A stretch of 37,596 nucleotides of DNA. Origin: Rhodobiaceae bacterium UBA7378 (GTDB taxonomy: Bacteria > Pseudomonadota > Alphaproteobacteria > RS24). The stretch spans positions 1-37,596 of the forward strand of contig DKNW01000002.1 in NCBI GenBank assembly GCA_002469805.1. The letters are read 5' to 3'. The position numbers were made by a program, and so were the translations under genes. The notes under the pieces are model-generated. The model did not search any database and had not been told where the DNA came from. It was given only the letters and a program-made list of their open reading frames with translations. The number at the start of each line of letters is the position of its first letter. Within the stretch, counting starts at the first letter, position 1. Positions 26,339 through 33,821 of the stretch are shown one piece after another.

Positions 26339-27133
26339 ATGCAGCAATATCTTGATCTTCTTCAGCGCGTGATGGATGAAGGCGTTCAACGCGACGACCG
26401 TACCGGCACCGGCACGCGGTCGGTTTTCGGCCATCAAATGCGCTTTAATCTGGCCGATGGCTTTCCGATGCTGACCACCAAGAAGTTACATCTGAAGTCG
26501 ATTATCCACGAATTGCTATGGTTTTTGTCCGGCGATACGAATATTGGCTATCTTAAGGAAAACGGGGTATCGATCTGGAACGAATGGGCGGATGAAAATG
26601 GCGATCTCGGACCGGTTTACGGGCGTCAATGGCGCAGCTGGCAAACCTCCGATGGCCGGCAGATCGACCAGATTTCCCAACTAGTCGCCCAGCTTAAGGC
26701 TAATCCGGACTCGCGCCGCCATCTGGTGACAGCTTGGAACCCTGCCGATGTTGATAATATGGCACTGCCGCCTTGCCACTGCTTATTTCAGTTTTACGTG
26801 GCAGATGGAAAATTATCATGTCAGCTTTATCAGCGTTCAGCGGATATTTTCCTCGGCGTTCCGTTCAACATTGCCTCTTATGCCCTGATGACCATTATGC
26901 TGGCGCAAGTTTGCGACCTGAAGCCCGGTGATTTTGTGCATACGCTGGGGGACGCCCACCTCTATCTCAACCATGTTGAGCAAGCGAATTTGCAATTGCA
27001 GCGCACCCCGGGCGTGCTGCCGACATTGCGGGTGAACCCCGATAAGAAAGATATTTTCGGTTTCGTTTTCGATGATTTCGAACTGGTGGATTATGATCCG
27101 CAGGCGCATATTTCCGCGCCGGTGGCGGTTTAG
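26339..27133 (+). CDS. thyA: Thymidylate synthase ThyA
   Basis: ThyA methylates dUMP to dTMP with methylene-tetrahydrofolate, producing dihydrofolate. The product from the ATG at 26339 is 264 residues, identical in length to E. coli ThyA. The nucleophile Cys146 sits in ALPPCHCLFQF. RDDRTGTGTRSVFG (dUMP phosphate binding), KKLHLKSIIHELLWFLSGDTN, QRSADIFLGVPFNIASYA and GDAHLYLNH are all present. No convincing Shine-Dalgarno sequence precedes this ATG. The open frame extends to 26285 but lacks support. It is divergent from ssrA across an 88-base region that must hold both promoters. The stop is 4 bases before the folA start, matching the shared pathway. Confidence 0.95.
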   Translation: MQQYLDLLQRVMDEGVQRDDRTGTGTRSVFGHQMRFNLADGFPMLTTKKLHLKSIIHELLWFLSGDTNIGYLKENGVSIWNEWADENGDLGPVYGRQWRSWQTSDGRQIDQISQLVAQLKANPDSRRHLVTAWNPADVDNMALPPCHCLFQFYVADGKLSCQLYQRSADIFLGVPFNIASYALMTIMLAQVCDLKPGDFVHTLGDAHLYLNHVEQANLQLQRTPGVLPTLRVNPDKKDIFGFVFDDFELVDYDPQAHISAPVAV

Positions 27134-27137
27134 AAAT

Positions 27138-27629
27138 ATGCAAATAGAGATGATCGTGGCTGTTGCCGAAAATGGTGTTATCGGCAATCAGGGGGATATG
27201 CCGTGGCGTTTGCCGGGCGATCTGGCCCATTTCAAAAAAATTACCATGGGGTGTCCGGTAATTATGGGCCGCCGAACATGGGTGTCGATCGGGCGGGCTT
27301 TACCTGGGCGCAAAAATGTCGTGCTATCGCGTGCCACGCCCGCATTACCTGATGACGTGCTTGGCGTTCAAACGCCGCAAGCCGCGCTGGACGTATGCGG
27401 GTCGGCGGCGCGTGTAATGATTATTGGCGGTGGCGAGATTTACCGTATTTTCGAACCCCAAGCCGTCTGCATCCATTTAACCCGCGTGCATGCGTCTCCG
27501 GACGGCGATACGCATTTTAAGCTGCATGCTCCAGATGCGTGGCAAGAAACGGCGTGCGCGTTGCAGCAGGCTGGTGAAAAAGACAGCGCCGATTACAGTT
27601 TTATAACGCTGGAGAGAAAGGCGTCGTAG
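27138..27629 (+). CDS. folA: Dihydrofolate reductase
   Basis: DHFR regenerates tetrahydrofolate from the dihydrofolate made by ThyA, with NADPH. The 163-residue product begins MQIEMIVAVAENGVIGNQGDMPW and shows the catalytic acid Asp28 in RLPGDLAHFKK, the cofactor region MGRRTWVSIG and LPGRKNVVLSR, and the conserved VMIIGGGEIY glycine segment. I chose the ATG at 27138 as it gives the family N-terminus. The upstream frame from 27072 lies within thyA. Four bases separate it from thyA, and its TAG stop shares one base with the GTG start of the next gene. The thyA-folA pairing is common in alphaproteobacteria. Confidence 0.95.
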   Translation: MQIEMIVAVAENGVIGNQGDMPWRLPGDLAHFKKITMGCPVIMGRRTWVSIGRALPGRKNVVLSRATPALPDDVLGVQTPQAALDVCGSAARVMIIGGGEIYRIFEPQAVCIHLTRVHASPDGDTHFKLHAPDAWQETACALQQAGEKDSADYSFITLERKAS

Positions 27630-28537
27630 TGGAAGAGATTTGCTCAGGATTGCTGTTCCCCGAAGGACCGATCGCCATGTCTGACGGTAGCGTTGTGCTT
27701 GTCGAGATCGCGCGCGGAACCCTCAGCCGGGTAACACCAGATGGTGCGATTGAGGTGGTGGCTGATCTAGGCGGTGGCCCGAACGGTGCCGCTATCGGCC
27801 CTGATGGTTCGGTTTACGTGTGCAATAATGGCGGCTTTTCATGGATCGAAATTGGCGGGCGGATGTATCCTCATGACCGGCCAGACGATTATTCGGGCGG
27901 ACGCATTGAGCGCGTTGATCTGGCGACGGGTGCCGTCGAGCGTTTGTATGACAGCTGCGACGATCACGATCTGGTCGCGCCAAATGATATTGTGTTTGAC
28001 CGTACAGGTGGCTTTTGGTTCACGGATCTTGGCAAATCCTATGATCGGTTAAAAGACCGCGGTGCCGTATATTATGCAAAACCCGATGGCAGTCACATCG
28101 AGCAGATGGTGTTTCCTATCGAAACGCCAAATGGCATAGGTCTTAGCCCTGATGAGAACACTGTCTATGTGGCTGAAACGCAAGGAGGTCGCCTTTGGGG
28201 TTTTGATATTGAAAGTCCGGGCAAGTTAAAACCACCTGCCATGGCATTACCGCATGCGTTTGTCGCGTCGCCGGGTGGCCTGAATTATTTTGACTCGCTT
28301 GCCGTTGAAGCCGACGGCACGGTAAGCGTCGCAACCATAGCAAATGGCGGTATTTCGCGCATTTCGCCCAATGACGGGTCAATACGTCATGTGCCGACCG
28401 ATGATGGTATGACCACGAATATTTGTTTTGGCGGGGATGATTTGTGTACCGCCTATCTCACATTGTCATCGACGGGTCGGCTGGTAAAAACGCCATGGGA
28501 TACGCCCGGACTTCCGCTTAATTTTCTGAATATCTAA
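27629..28537 (+). CDS. SMP-30/gluconolactonase family hydrolase
   Basis: This family of six-bladed beta-propeller, divalent metal-dependent hydrolases opens sugar lactones or related esters. The natural substrate here is unknown. The 302-residue protein retains the expected metal ligands: Glu12 in FPEGP, Asn119 in APNDIVFD, Asn168 in TPNGIGLSPD and Asp222 in FDSLAVEADG. Repeated blades (xPDGSVYV-like) are visible. No signal peptide is seen, so it is likely cytoplasmic. The start is GTG at 27629, overlapping the folA stop by one base, with GGAGAG about 12 bases upstream. The family has no known role in folate metabolism, so its place behind folA may be only transcriptional. Its stop overlaps the convergent DUF1737 gene by three bases. 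Confidence 0.87.
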   Translation: MEEICSGLLFPEGPIAMSDGSVVLVEIARGTLSRVTPDGAIEVVADLGGGPNGAAIGPDGSVYVCNNGGFSWIEIGGRMYPHDRPDDYSGGRIERVDLATGAVERLYDSCDDHDLVAPNDIVFDRTGGFWFTDLGKSYDRLKDRGAVYYAKPDGSHIEQMVFPIETPNGIGLSPDENTVYVAETQGGRLWGFDIESPGKLKPPAMALPHAFVASPGGLNYFDSLAVEADGTVSVATIANGGISRISPNDGSIRHVPTDDGMTTNICFGGDDLCTAYLTLSSTGRLVKTPWDTPGLPLNFLNI

Positions 28538-28749
28538 TTTTGTTTCACGCTGTGTGGCACGGCAGTTGCAGCGAACTCAGGCAAAATAACGGCCTGGCCG
28601 CAATGCCGGTTGCCTTGCGTATCGACGTGTAAAAGCGGCGGCCCATAAAGCACATAGCCTGCACGCAATGCCGCTGAAACACGTTGGCAAAACGCGGCAT
28701 CATCAGCTCCGGTCAAAAAGCGATAGGCTTTGGGTGTGTCGTCTGTCAT
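28534..28749 (-). CDS. DUF1737 domain protein
   Basis: This 71-residue protein matches the small DUF1737 pattern: an N-terminal YRFLTGADDAAFCQRVSAAL helix region, AGYVLYGPPLL, a short beta segment, and a CGQAVILPEF ending. Function is unknown. It starts 16 bases after the mrp stop on the same strand, so it is likely cotranscribed with mrp. Its last three bases overlap the end of the convergent SMP-30 gene, with no terminator visible between them. Confidence 0.82.
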   Translation of the reverse strand: MTDDTPKAYRFLTGADDAAFCQRVSAALRAGYVLYGPPLLHVDTQGNRHCGQAVILPEFAATAVPHSVKQN

Positions 28750-28765
28750 TTTTTGGCGATGCGTG

Positions 28766-29827
28766 TCATTTGCTTTGGGCGCCCAGCATGCCGGTCAGGG
28801 TTTGCGCGAGGGCATTAAATGCCTGCGCAACAGGGCTTTCGGGCGCGCCTATCACAACCGGCACACCCTTTTCGGCGGCGGCGTTGACGTCTGGGTCTAG
28901 CGGCAAGGCCGCTAGCACATCCTCTTGCGTGTCTTTTTCGCCTGTCCCGAACGGGAACATGCGTGTGCCGTCAGGTGCGAGCATATACGCCATATTCTCG
29001 ATAATACCGAGCACCGGCACATTGGTTTTTTCGAACATGGCCACGGCGCGGCGTACATCTGCCTGTGCCAGCGCGCTGGGGGTGGATACAATGACGGCAC
29101 CGCTCACGGGAATACGCTGTGCGGTGGTAAGCTGAATATCGCCGGTTCCAGGCGGCATATCGAGAATCAGCACATCAAGCGCTGGCCAAGCGACATCTTC
29201 AAGCATTTGGATAAGTGCGCCCTGAACCATGGGACCGCGCCAGATCATTGCCTGTTCAGGTGGCACCATATAGCCGATTGACATGGTTTGGAGGCCGTGG
29301 CGATCGACGGGTATAAGTTTTTTCTCGTCTGTGACGTCGGGGCGCCCCGTCACATTAAATAGCTGCGGCAGTGACGGGCCGTAAATATCGGCATCCAGCA
29401 AACCAACCCGCAAACCGCTAGCGTGCAGGGATGCGGCCAGATTGACAGCCACTGTCGATTTGCCAACCCCGCCTTTGCCACTGGCGACCGCAATCACCTG
29501 TCCGATCTGACCAAAAACGGCAGGCACGCTGTCATTGGGGGCGGGTGTTTTTTCAGATTTTCCAGATTTGGGTGCGTCATTATGTGCCGTCAGCACGCAA
29601 GTGACCGAAATAACGCCGGGCACACGTCGTACTGCTTCTTCCGCCGCAGCTTTTAAATCGGCGAGCGCGTCGTCCGGCACGCCGGCCACATCCAGAGAAA
29701 AGCCTACATTTGCCTCGCGTATCACCAAACCTTGAACACGTTTGCTATCGATAATGTCGGTATCTTCTGCCGGATCCCGCACGAGAGAGAGCGCGGCACG
29801 AATGTCGGTTTCGGAAAAATTACCCAT
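28766..29827 (-). CDS. mrp: Mrp/ApbC family P-loop ATPase (Fe-S cluster carrier family), lacking the CxxC motif
   Basis: Mrp/ApbC proteins are MinD-like ATPases thought to carry or assemble iron-sulfur clusters. The 353-residue protein has an N-terminal MIP18 (DUF59)-type domain (about residues 1-85). The deviant Walker A GKGGVGKS is at 117-124. DADIYGPSLPQL, GPMVQGALIQML and LILDMPPGTGDIQL follow. The region after IENMAYM, where ApbC carries the cluster-binding CxxC, reads LAPDGTRMFPFG. The only cysteine in the whole protein is Cys77 in the N-terminal domain. Cluster binding by the canonical motif is therefore not possible as read. DUF1737 follows downstream. It is divergent from hflK across 188 bases. 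Confidence 0.92.
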   Translation of the reverse strand: MGNFSETDIRAALSLVRDPAEDTDIIDSKRVQGLVIREANVGFSLDVAGVPDDALADLKAAAEEAVRRVPGVISVTCVLTAHNDAPKSGKSEKTPAPNDSVPAVFGQIGQVIAVASGKGGVGKSTVAVNLAASLHASGLRVGLLDADIYGPSLPQLFNVTGRPDVTDEKKLIPVDRHGLQTMSIGYMVPPEQAMIWRGPMVQGALIQMLEDVAWPALDVLILDMPPGTGDIQLTTAQRIPVSGAVIVSTPSALAQADVRRAVAMFEKTNVPVLGIIENMAYMLAPDGTRMFPFGTGEKDTQEDVLAALPLDPDVNAAAEKGVPVVIGAPESPVAQAFNALAQTLTGMLGAQSK

Positions 29828-29849
29828 GTGTTTTTCTTTCTGTGGTCAC

Positions 29850-29878
29850 CTTGAAAAAAGCCGCCGGTTTCACCACAT
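29850..29878 (+). promoter_or_regulatory. Possible heat-shock (sigma-32-like) promoter facing hflK
   Basis: CTTGAA (29850-29855) and CCACAT (29873-29878) are separated by 17 bases, resembling an alphaproteobacterial RpoH promoter (CTTGAA, spacer, CCxxAT-like). It faces hflK-hflC-DUF2065-degP, a protein quality control operon, about 140 bases upstream of the ATG. The match is by eye and the -10 element is imperfect. Confidence 0.3.
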
Positions 29879-29934
29879 TCAAGTGTGTCACGTCACTGAT
29901 ATATAGACATGTAATTAGGCGCTGCAAGGGTTCA

Positions 29935-29963
29935 TTGTGATTGCGCGCCTGGTGGCCTATATA
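29935..29963 (+). promoter_or_regulatory. Possible sigma-70-type promoter for hflK
   Basis: TTGTGA (29935-29940) and TATATA (29958-29963) with a 17-base spacer match a housekeeping promoter at 4 of 6 positions in each element. Transcription would begin near 29970, giving a leader of about 45 bases before the hflK ATG at 30016, which has AAGGAG 8 bases upstream (30005-30010... site by eye). Confidence 0.35.
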
Positions 29964-30015
29964 GAGAACTAGAGCTTTGTAAAGACGCTGAACCGCGCGG
30001 CATAAGGAGAAACAG

Positions 30016-31110
30016 ATGCCTTGGGAAAATAATTCGGGTGGCGATCGCGGCCCTTGGGGTGGTGGTCCTAATCGCGGGCCACGGCGTGGTTCGGGACAAA
30101 ACGAACCAAATATTGACGAAATGATCGAGCAAATGCGTAAGCGCATGCGCGAAATCTTGCCCGGTGGCGGTCGGTCCTCCTTACTGGTTGTGCTTGCTGT
30201 CTTGCTTACTTTCTGGGGTCTTTCGGGGTTTTATCGCGTGGGGGCCGATGAGCAGGGTGTTGTGCTGCGGTTTGGTAAATTTTCGACGCAGACAAGCCCG
30301 GGCCTGAATTATCACCTGCCTTGGCCGATCGAAACTGCCATCACACCCAAAGTTACAACGGTGAACCGAGTAGATATCGGCATGCGTGGAGGGCTGGAAG
30401 ATCGGCGCGGTTCAAACGGCGTCACGCGAGACGTGCCGGAAGAAAGCCTAATGCTGACGGGTGATGAAAACATCGTCGATGTCGATTTTTCAGTGTTTTG
30501 GCTGATTACCAATGCACCGGATTTTTTGTTCAATATTCAAAATCCCAATGGCACGGTTAAAGCGGTTGCCGAAAGCACCATGCGCGAAATTATCGGGCAA
30601 AATGACATTCAGCCGATTTTGACTGAACAGCGCCAGAAAAACGAAGAACAAGTTAAAGCCCTGATGCAGCAAACTCTGGACAGTTACGGTGCAGGCATCG
30701 GCATCACGCAGGTGAAGATGCAGAAAGTTGACCCGCCAGCAGCCGTTATTGACGCATTCCGAGACGTACAGGCCGCGCGTGCTGACCAAGAGCGCGCACG
30801 AAACGAAGCCAATAGCTACGCCAATCGCGTGGTGCCTGAGGCGCAAGGTGAGGCGGTGCGTATCCGCCGCGAATCTGAGGCCTACCGTGCTCAAACCGTG
30901 GCCGAAGCTGACGGTGAAGCAACACGCTTTGCCTCCATCTATGACGAATACCGCAATGCGCCCGACGTGACCCGCCAGCGCATGTTTCTGGAAACACTTG
31001 AAAGTGTGCTGAGCAACACGAATAAAGTCATTATTGATCAAGAAGGTAGCGGCGGCGTTGTGCCATATCTGCCCCTCGATCAACTGAACCGCAAGAAGGA
31101 GGCTAACTGA
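30016..31110 (+). CDS. hflK: HflK, membrane protease regulator (SPFH/band 7)
   Basis: HflK forms with HflC a large SPFH-domain cage in the inner membrane that encloses and regulates the FtsH protease. The 364-residue protein has a Gly/Pro/Arg-rich cytoplasmic N-terminus (MPWENNSGGDRGPWGGG type), one transmembrane helix at about residues 54-73, and the SPFH domain (GADEQGVVLRFGKF onwards). A long charged helix rich in Ala, Glu and Arg (VQAARADQERARNEA to ADGEATRFASIYDEY) follows. A clear AAGGAG site precedes the ATG. The TGA stop overlaps the hflC ATG (TGATG). Confidence 0.94.
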   Translation: MPWENNSGGDRGPWGGGPNRGPRRGSGQNEPNIDEMIEQMRKRMREILPGGGRSSLLVVLAVLLTFWGLSGFYRVGADEQGVVLRFGKFSTQTSPGLNYHLPWPIETAITPKVTTVNRVDIGMRGGLEDRRGSNGVTRDVPEESLMLTGDENIVDVDFSVFWLITNAPDFLFNIQNPNGTVKAVAESTMREIIGQNDIQPILTEQRQKNEEQVKALMQQTLDSYGAGIGITQVKMQKVDPPAAVIDAFRDVQAARADQERARNEANSYANRVVPEAQGEAVRIRRESEAYRAQTVAEADGEATRFASIYDEYRNAPDVTRQRMFLETLESVLSNTNKVIIDQEGSGGVVPYLPLDQLNRKKEAN

Positions 31111-32135
31111 TGGGACGCCTAGCTGGAATCATTGGAATCGTTCTTGTTGTCGCGCTGGGTATACTGGCATCGGCATCTATTTTCACCGTGCATCAGACGC
31201 AGCAAGCACTGGTGCTGCAATTTGGTGATCCGCGCCGCGTGATCACTGAACCCGGCCTCAATTTCAAGATGCCGTTTGTGCAGAATGTGATTTTCATCGA
31301 CAAGCGTATTCTTGACCTCGACAGCCCAGCCGAAGAATTGATTGCCTCGGACCAGAAACGTCTCGTGGTCGATGCGTTCACGCGCTATCGCATTATTGAT
31401 CCGCTGCAGTTTTATAAAGCTTTGCGCAGCGAGCGTCGGGCGCGTTCGCGCCTTGCGGCCATCGTATCATCATCGATGCGGTCGGTTTTGGGTGAAGAAG
31501 AGTTTCAGGCCGTTGTTCGCGACAAGCGCGACGATCTGATGACGCGTATCCGTGATCTCGTTAATGAACAGGCGAGCGACTTTGGTATCGAGATTGTTGA
31601 TGTTCGCATCCGCCGAGCTGACTTACCGGAAGCAAACTCGCAAGCCATTTACCGACGCATGCAAACCGAGCGCGAGCAGGAAGCTGCCGAGTTCCGCGCA
31701 CGTGGGCAGGAAGTCTCAAGGGCCATTCGTGCACAGGCCGACAAACAGGTTACAGTTTTGCTGGCTGAAGCCACCCGTGATAGCGAGATCATTCGCGGTC
31801 AGGGCGATGGTTGCCGGAACCGCGTATTTGCAAAAGTATTTGGACAAGACCCCGATTTCTTTGCTTTCTATCGTTCCATGCAGGCCTATGAGCGCGCGCT
31901 TGAAGATGATGGCACCACCATGGTGCTATCGCCTGACAGCGCCTTCTTCCAGTTCCTGCGCGACCCGAACAGCGTGCTGGCAGACAGTCGTCAAGGCACG
32001 ATAAAACGTGGTGCACGCATCAATATCACCCGGCTTACCAAAGATGGCAAAAGCCTCAGCATCGCCCTGTGTCCGGAAATTGCGGCACAAACATTGGCCG
32101 ATGCTACCCGTGCGGAAGAAAAGTCGGCTGAATAG
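31110..32135 (+). CDS. hflC: HflC, membrane protease regulator (SPFH/band 7)
   Basis: HflC is the partner of HflK in the FtsH-regulating membrane complex. The 341-residue protein starts with a transmembrane helix (about residues 3-25) and continues with the SPFH domain (FTVHQTQQALVLQFGDPRR, then VVDAFTRYRI). A long helix DADLPEAN-like to REQEAAEFRARGQE follows, and the FFAFYRSMQAYERAL segment is characteristic of HflC. Where most HflC proteins have GDAERNR I read GDGCRNR (Gly234, Cys235), an unusual substitution. The C-terminus is about 40 residues longer than a minimal HflC. AAGGAGG precedes the start inside the hflK end. Confidence 0.93.
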   Translation: MGRLAGIIGIVLVVALGILASASIFTVHQTQQALVLQFGDPRRVITEPGLNFKMPFVQNVIFIDKRILDLDSPAEELIASDQKRLVVDAFTRYRIIDPLQFYKALRSERRARSRLAAIVSSSMRSVLGEEEFQAVVRDKRDDLMTRIRDLVNEQASDFGIEIVDVRIRRADLPEANSQAIYRRMQTEREQEAAEFRARGQEVSRAIRAQADKQVTVLLAEATRDSEIIRGQGDGCRNRVFAKVFGQDPDFFAFYRSMQAYERALEDDGTTMVLSPDSAFFQFLRDPNSVLADSRQGTIKRGARINITRLTKDGKSLSIALCPEIAAQTLADATRAEEKSAE

Positions 32136-32155
32136 GCTGGCATTGGGCGACGCAC

Positions 32156-32344
32156 GTGCTGGTTGAAAAACTTCTGCTGGCGCTTGGCCTGGTTCTTGCA
32201 GTCGAAGGAGCGATGTATGCCCTTTTTCCGACATTTTTGCGCCGTATGGTTCGTCAGGTCGACATGGTTAGCGATGTCCAACTCCGCCGTGGGGGGCTTA
32301 TCGCTATGTTATCCGGCGTGGCACTTGTCTGGCTGGTGAATTAA
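32156..32344 (+). CDS. DUF2065 small membrane protein
   Basis: This 62-residue protein belongs to the DUF2065 type: two hydrophobic helices (about residues 3-25 and 44-61) separated by a basic loop RRMVRQVDMVSDVQLRRGG. It is predicted to be an inner membrane protein. The start is GTG at 32156 without a strong ribosome binding site. It lies 20 bases after hflC and 12 bases before degP. Small DUF2065 genes are frequently found next to hflC, which suggests a link with the HflKC complex, but the function is not established. Confidence 0.82.
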   Translation: MLVEKLLLALGLVLAVEGAMYALFPTFLRRMVRQVDMVSDVQLRRGGLIAMLSGVALVWLVN

Positions 32345-32356
32345 AACAGGTTTGCA

Positions 32357-33802
32357 ATGAATATTATCTCTTCCTTCTTCGAAAACTCCCGATCAATAAT
32401 CGTCGCAGCCGCCTTAATAGGGCTGGCATCGCCAGCGTTGGCGCGCGGCACACCCGACGGTTTTGCCGATCTTGCCGAGCGCCTTATGCCAGCGGTGGTG
32501 AACATTTCAACAAGCCAGACGGTGGATTCGAGTGCGACCCCGCCGGGTCAGCCACCATTTAATGACTTCTTTGAAGAGTTTTTCCGCCAGCGGCAAGAGC
32601 CGGGCCAAGCTCCTAGCCGTCGTAAAGTTTCGTCGCTGGGGTCGGGTTTCGTGATCGACCCTAACGGCATCATCATCACCAATAACCACGTCATTGAAGA
32701 AGCTGACGAAATCGTCGTCAATTTTTCCGATGGGTCAAAATATGACGCCGAAGTGATCGGGCGCGACCCGAAAACCGACATTGCTGTGCTGAAGGTCAAA
32801 GCCGACAAAAATTTGCCTTTCGTGCCGATGGGCAAGTCCTCAACGGCGCGGGTGGGCGATTGGGTTATTGCGATTGGCAATCCGTTTGGTCTGGGCGGTT
32901 CGCTTTCGGCTGGCGTAATCTCGGCGATTAACCGAGATATTAACGCCGGTCCGTATGACAGCTTCATCCAGACGGATGCGGCAATTAATCGGGGCAATTC
33001 TGGTGGCCCGCTGTTTAATCTTGATGGCGAGGTTATCGGGGTAAACTCGGCAATTATCTCACCATCAGGTGGTTCGGTTGGCATCGGCTTTTCCATTCCG
33101 GCTGATCTGGCCAACTCGGTTATTGCCCAACTTCGCAAGTTTGGCGAGACGCGCCGCGGCTGGCTTGGCGTGCGTATTCAAGCGGTGACGGATGACCTTG
33201 CAGAAAGCCTAGGGTTGAATAAAGCGCGTGGTGCGCTGGTGTCGGAAGTGTCAGATGACGGGCCTGCTAAGAAAGGTGGCATCCGCGTTGGCGATGTTAT
33301 CGTTCGATTTAACGGCAAAGATGTGCCGCAAATGCGCGATCTGCCGCGAATCGTTGCCGACACGGAAATTAACAAATCGGTCAAGGTTGAGGTTATCCGG
33401 CGCGGTAAAAGCAAAACGCTGACGATTGTAACGGGCCGGCTTGAAGAGCCACTGGCAGAAAAAACCGATACGAAGCCGGAGAAGCAAACCACGAGTAAAG
33501 ACAATGTGACGGTTCAGGGATTAACCCTTGGTGACATTGACGACACGGTGCGCGAAAGATTTCAGATTGACCCCAAGGTTAAAGGCGCGGTGCTATTGAA
33601 AGTTGCTTCTGATAGCCATGCGGCGGAAAAGGGCTTGCGCCCGGGTGACGTTATTTCCGAGGTCGAGCAAGCCAAGACCAATAGTGCGGCGGAAGTGGCG
33701 AAAGCTATTAAACGCGCGCGCGATGACGGGATGGAAAAAGTTCTTTTGCTGGTCACATCGCGGGCCGGTATTCGCTATGTCGTGATAAAACTCACACCGT
33801 AA
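32357..33802 (+). CDS. degP: DegP/HtrA family periplasmic serine protease (Do-like)
   Basis: This trypsin-like periplasmic protease and chaperone degrades misfolded envelope proteins. The 481-residue protein has a signal peptide with cleavage near ALA-RG (residues 27-31). The catalytic triad is His111 (TNNHVIEEA), Asp141 (KTDIAVLKV) and Ser215 (NRGNSGGPLF). Two PDZ domains lie at about residues 265-355 and 395-480. An acidic and Lys/Thr-rich linker separates the PDZ domains. The LA loop of the protease domain is Pro/Gln/Arg-rich (residues 61-90). The start is an ATG 12 bases after the DUF2065 stop. It is convergent with serB, 19 bases beyond. It could be annotated degQ or mucD; I cannot separate these by sequence. 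Confidence 0.94.
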   Translation: MNIISSFFENSRSIIVAAALIGLASPALARGTPDGFADLAERLMPAVVNISTSQTVDSSATPPGQPPFNDFFEEFFRQRQEPGQAPSRRKVSSLGSGFVIDPNGIIITNNHVIEEADEIVVNFSDGSKYDAEVIGRDPKTDIAVLKVKADKNLPFVPMGKSSTARVGDWVIAIGNPFGLGGSLSAGVISAINRDINAGPYDSFIQTDAAINRGNSGGPLFNLDGEVIGVNSAIISPSGGSVGIGFSIPADLANSVIAQLRKFGETRRGWLGVRIQAVTDDLAESLGLNKARGALVSEVSDDGPAKKGGIRVGDVIVRFNGKDVPQMRDLPRIVADTEINKSVKVEVIRRGKSKTLTIVTGRLEEPLAEKTDTKPEKQTTSKDNVTVQGLTLGDIDDTVRERFQIDPKVKGAVLLKVASDSHAAEKGLRPGDVISEVEQAKTNSAAEVAKAIKRARDDGMEKVLLLVTSRAGIRYVVIKLTP

Positions 33803-33821
33803 TACTTGGCGGGTTTCCAGA

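Noticed and set aside
30490..31083. Open frame of 197 codons antisense to hflK
   Set aside because: It is opposite the conserved SPFH gene, the product resembles no family, and it is best explained as a shadow of hflK codon usage.
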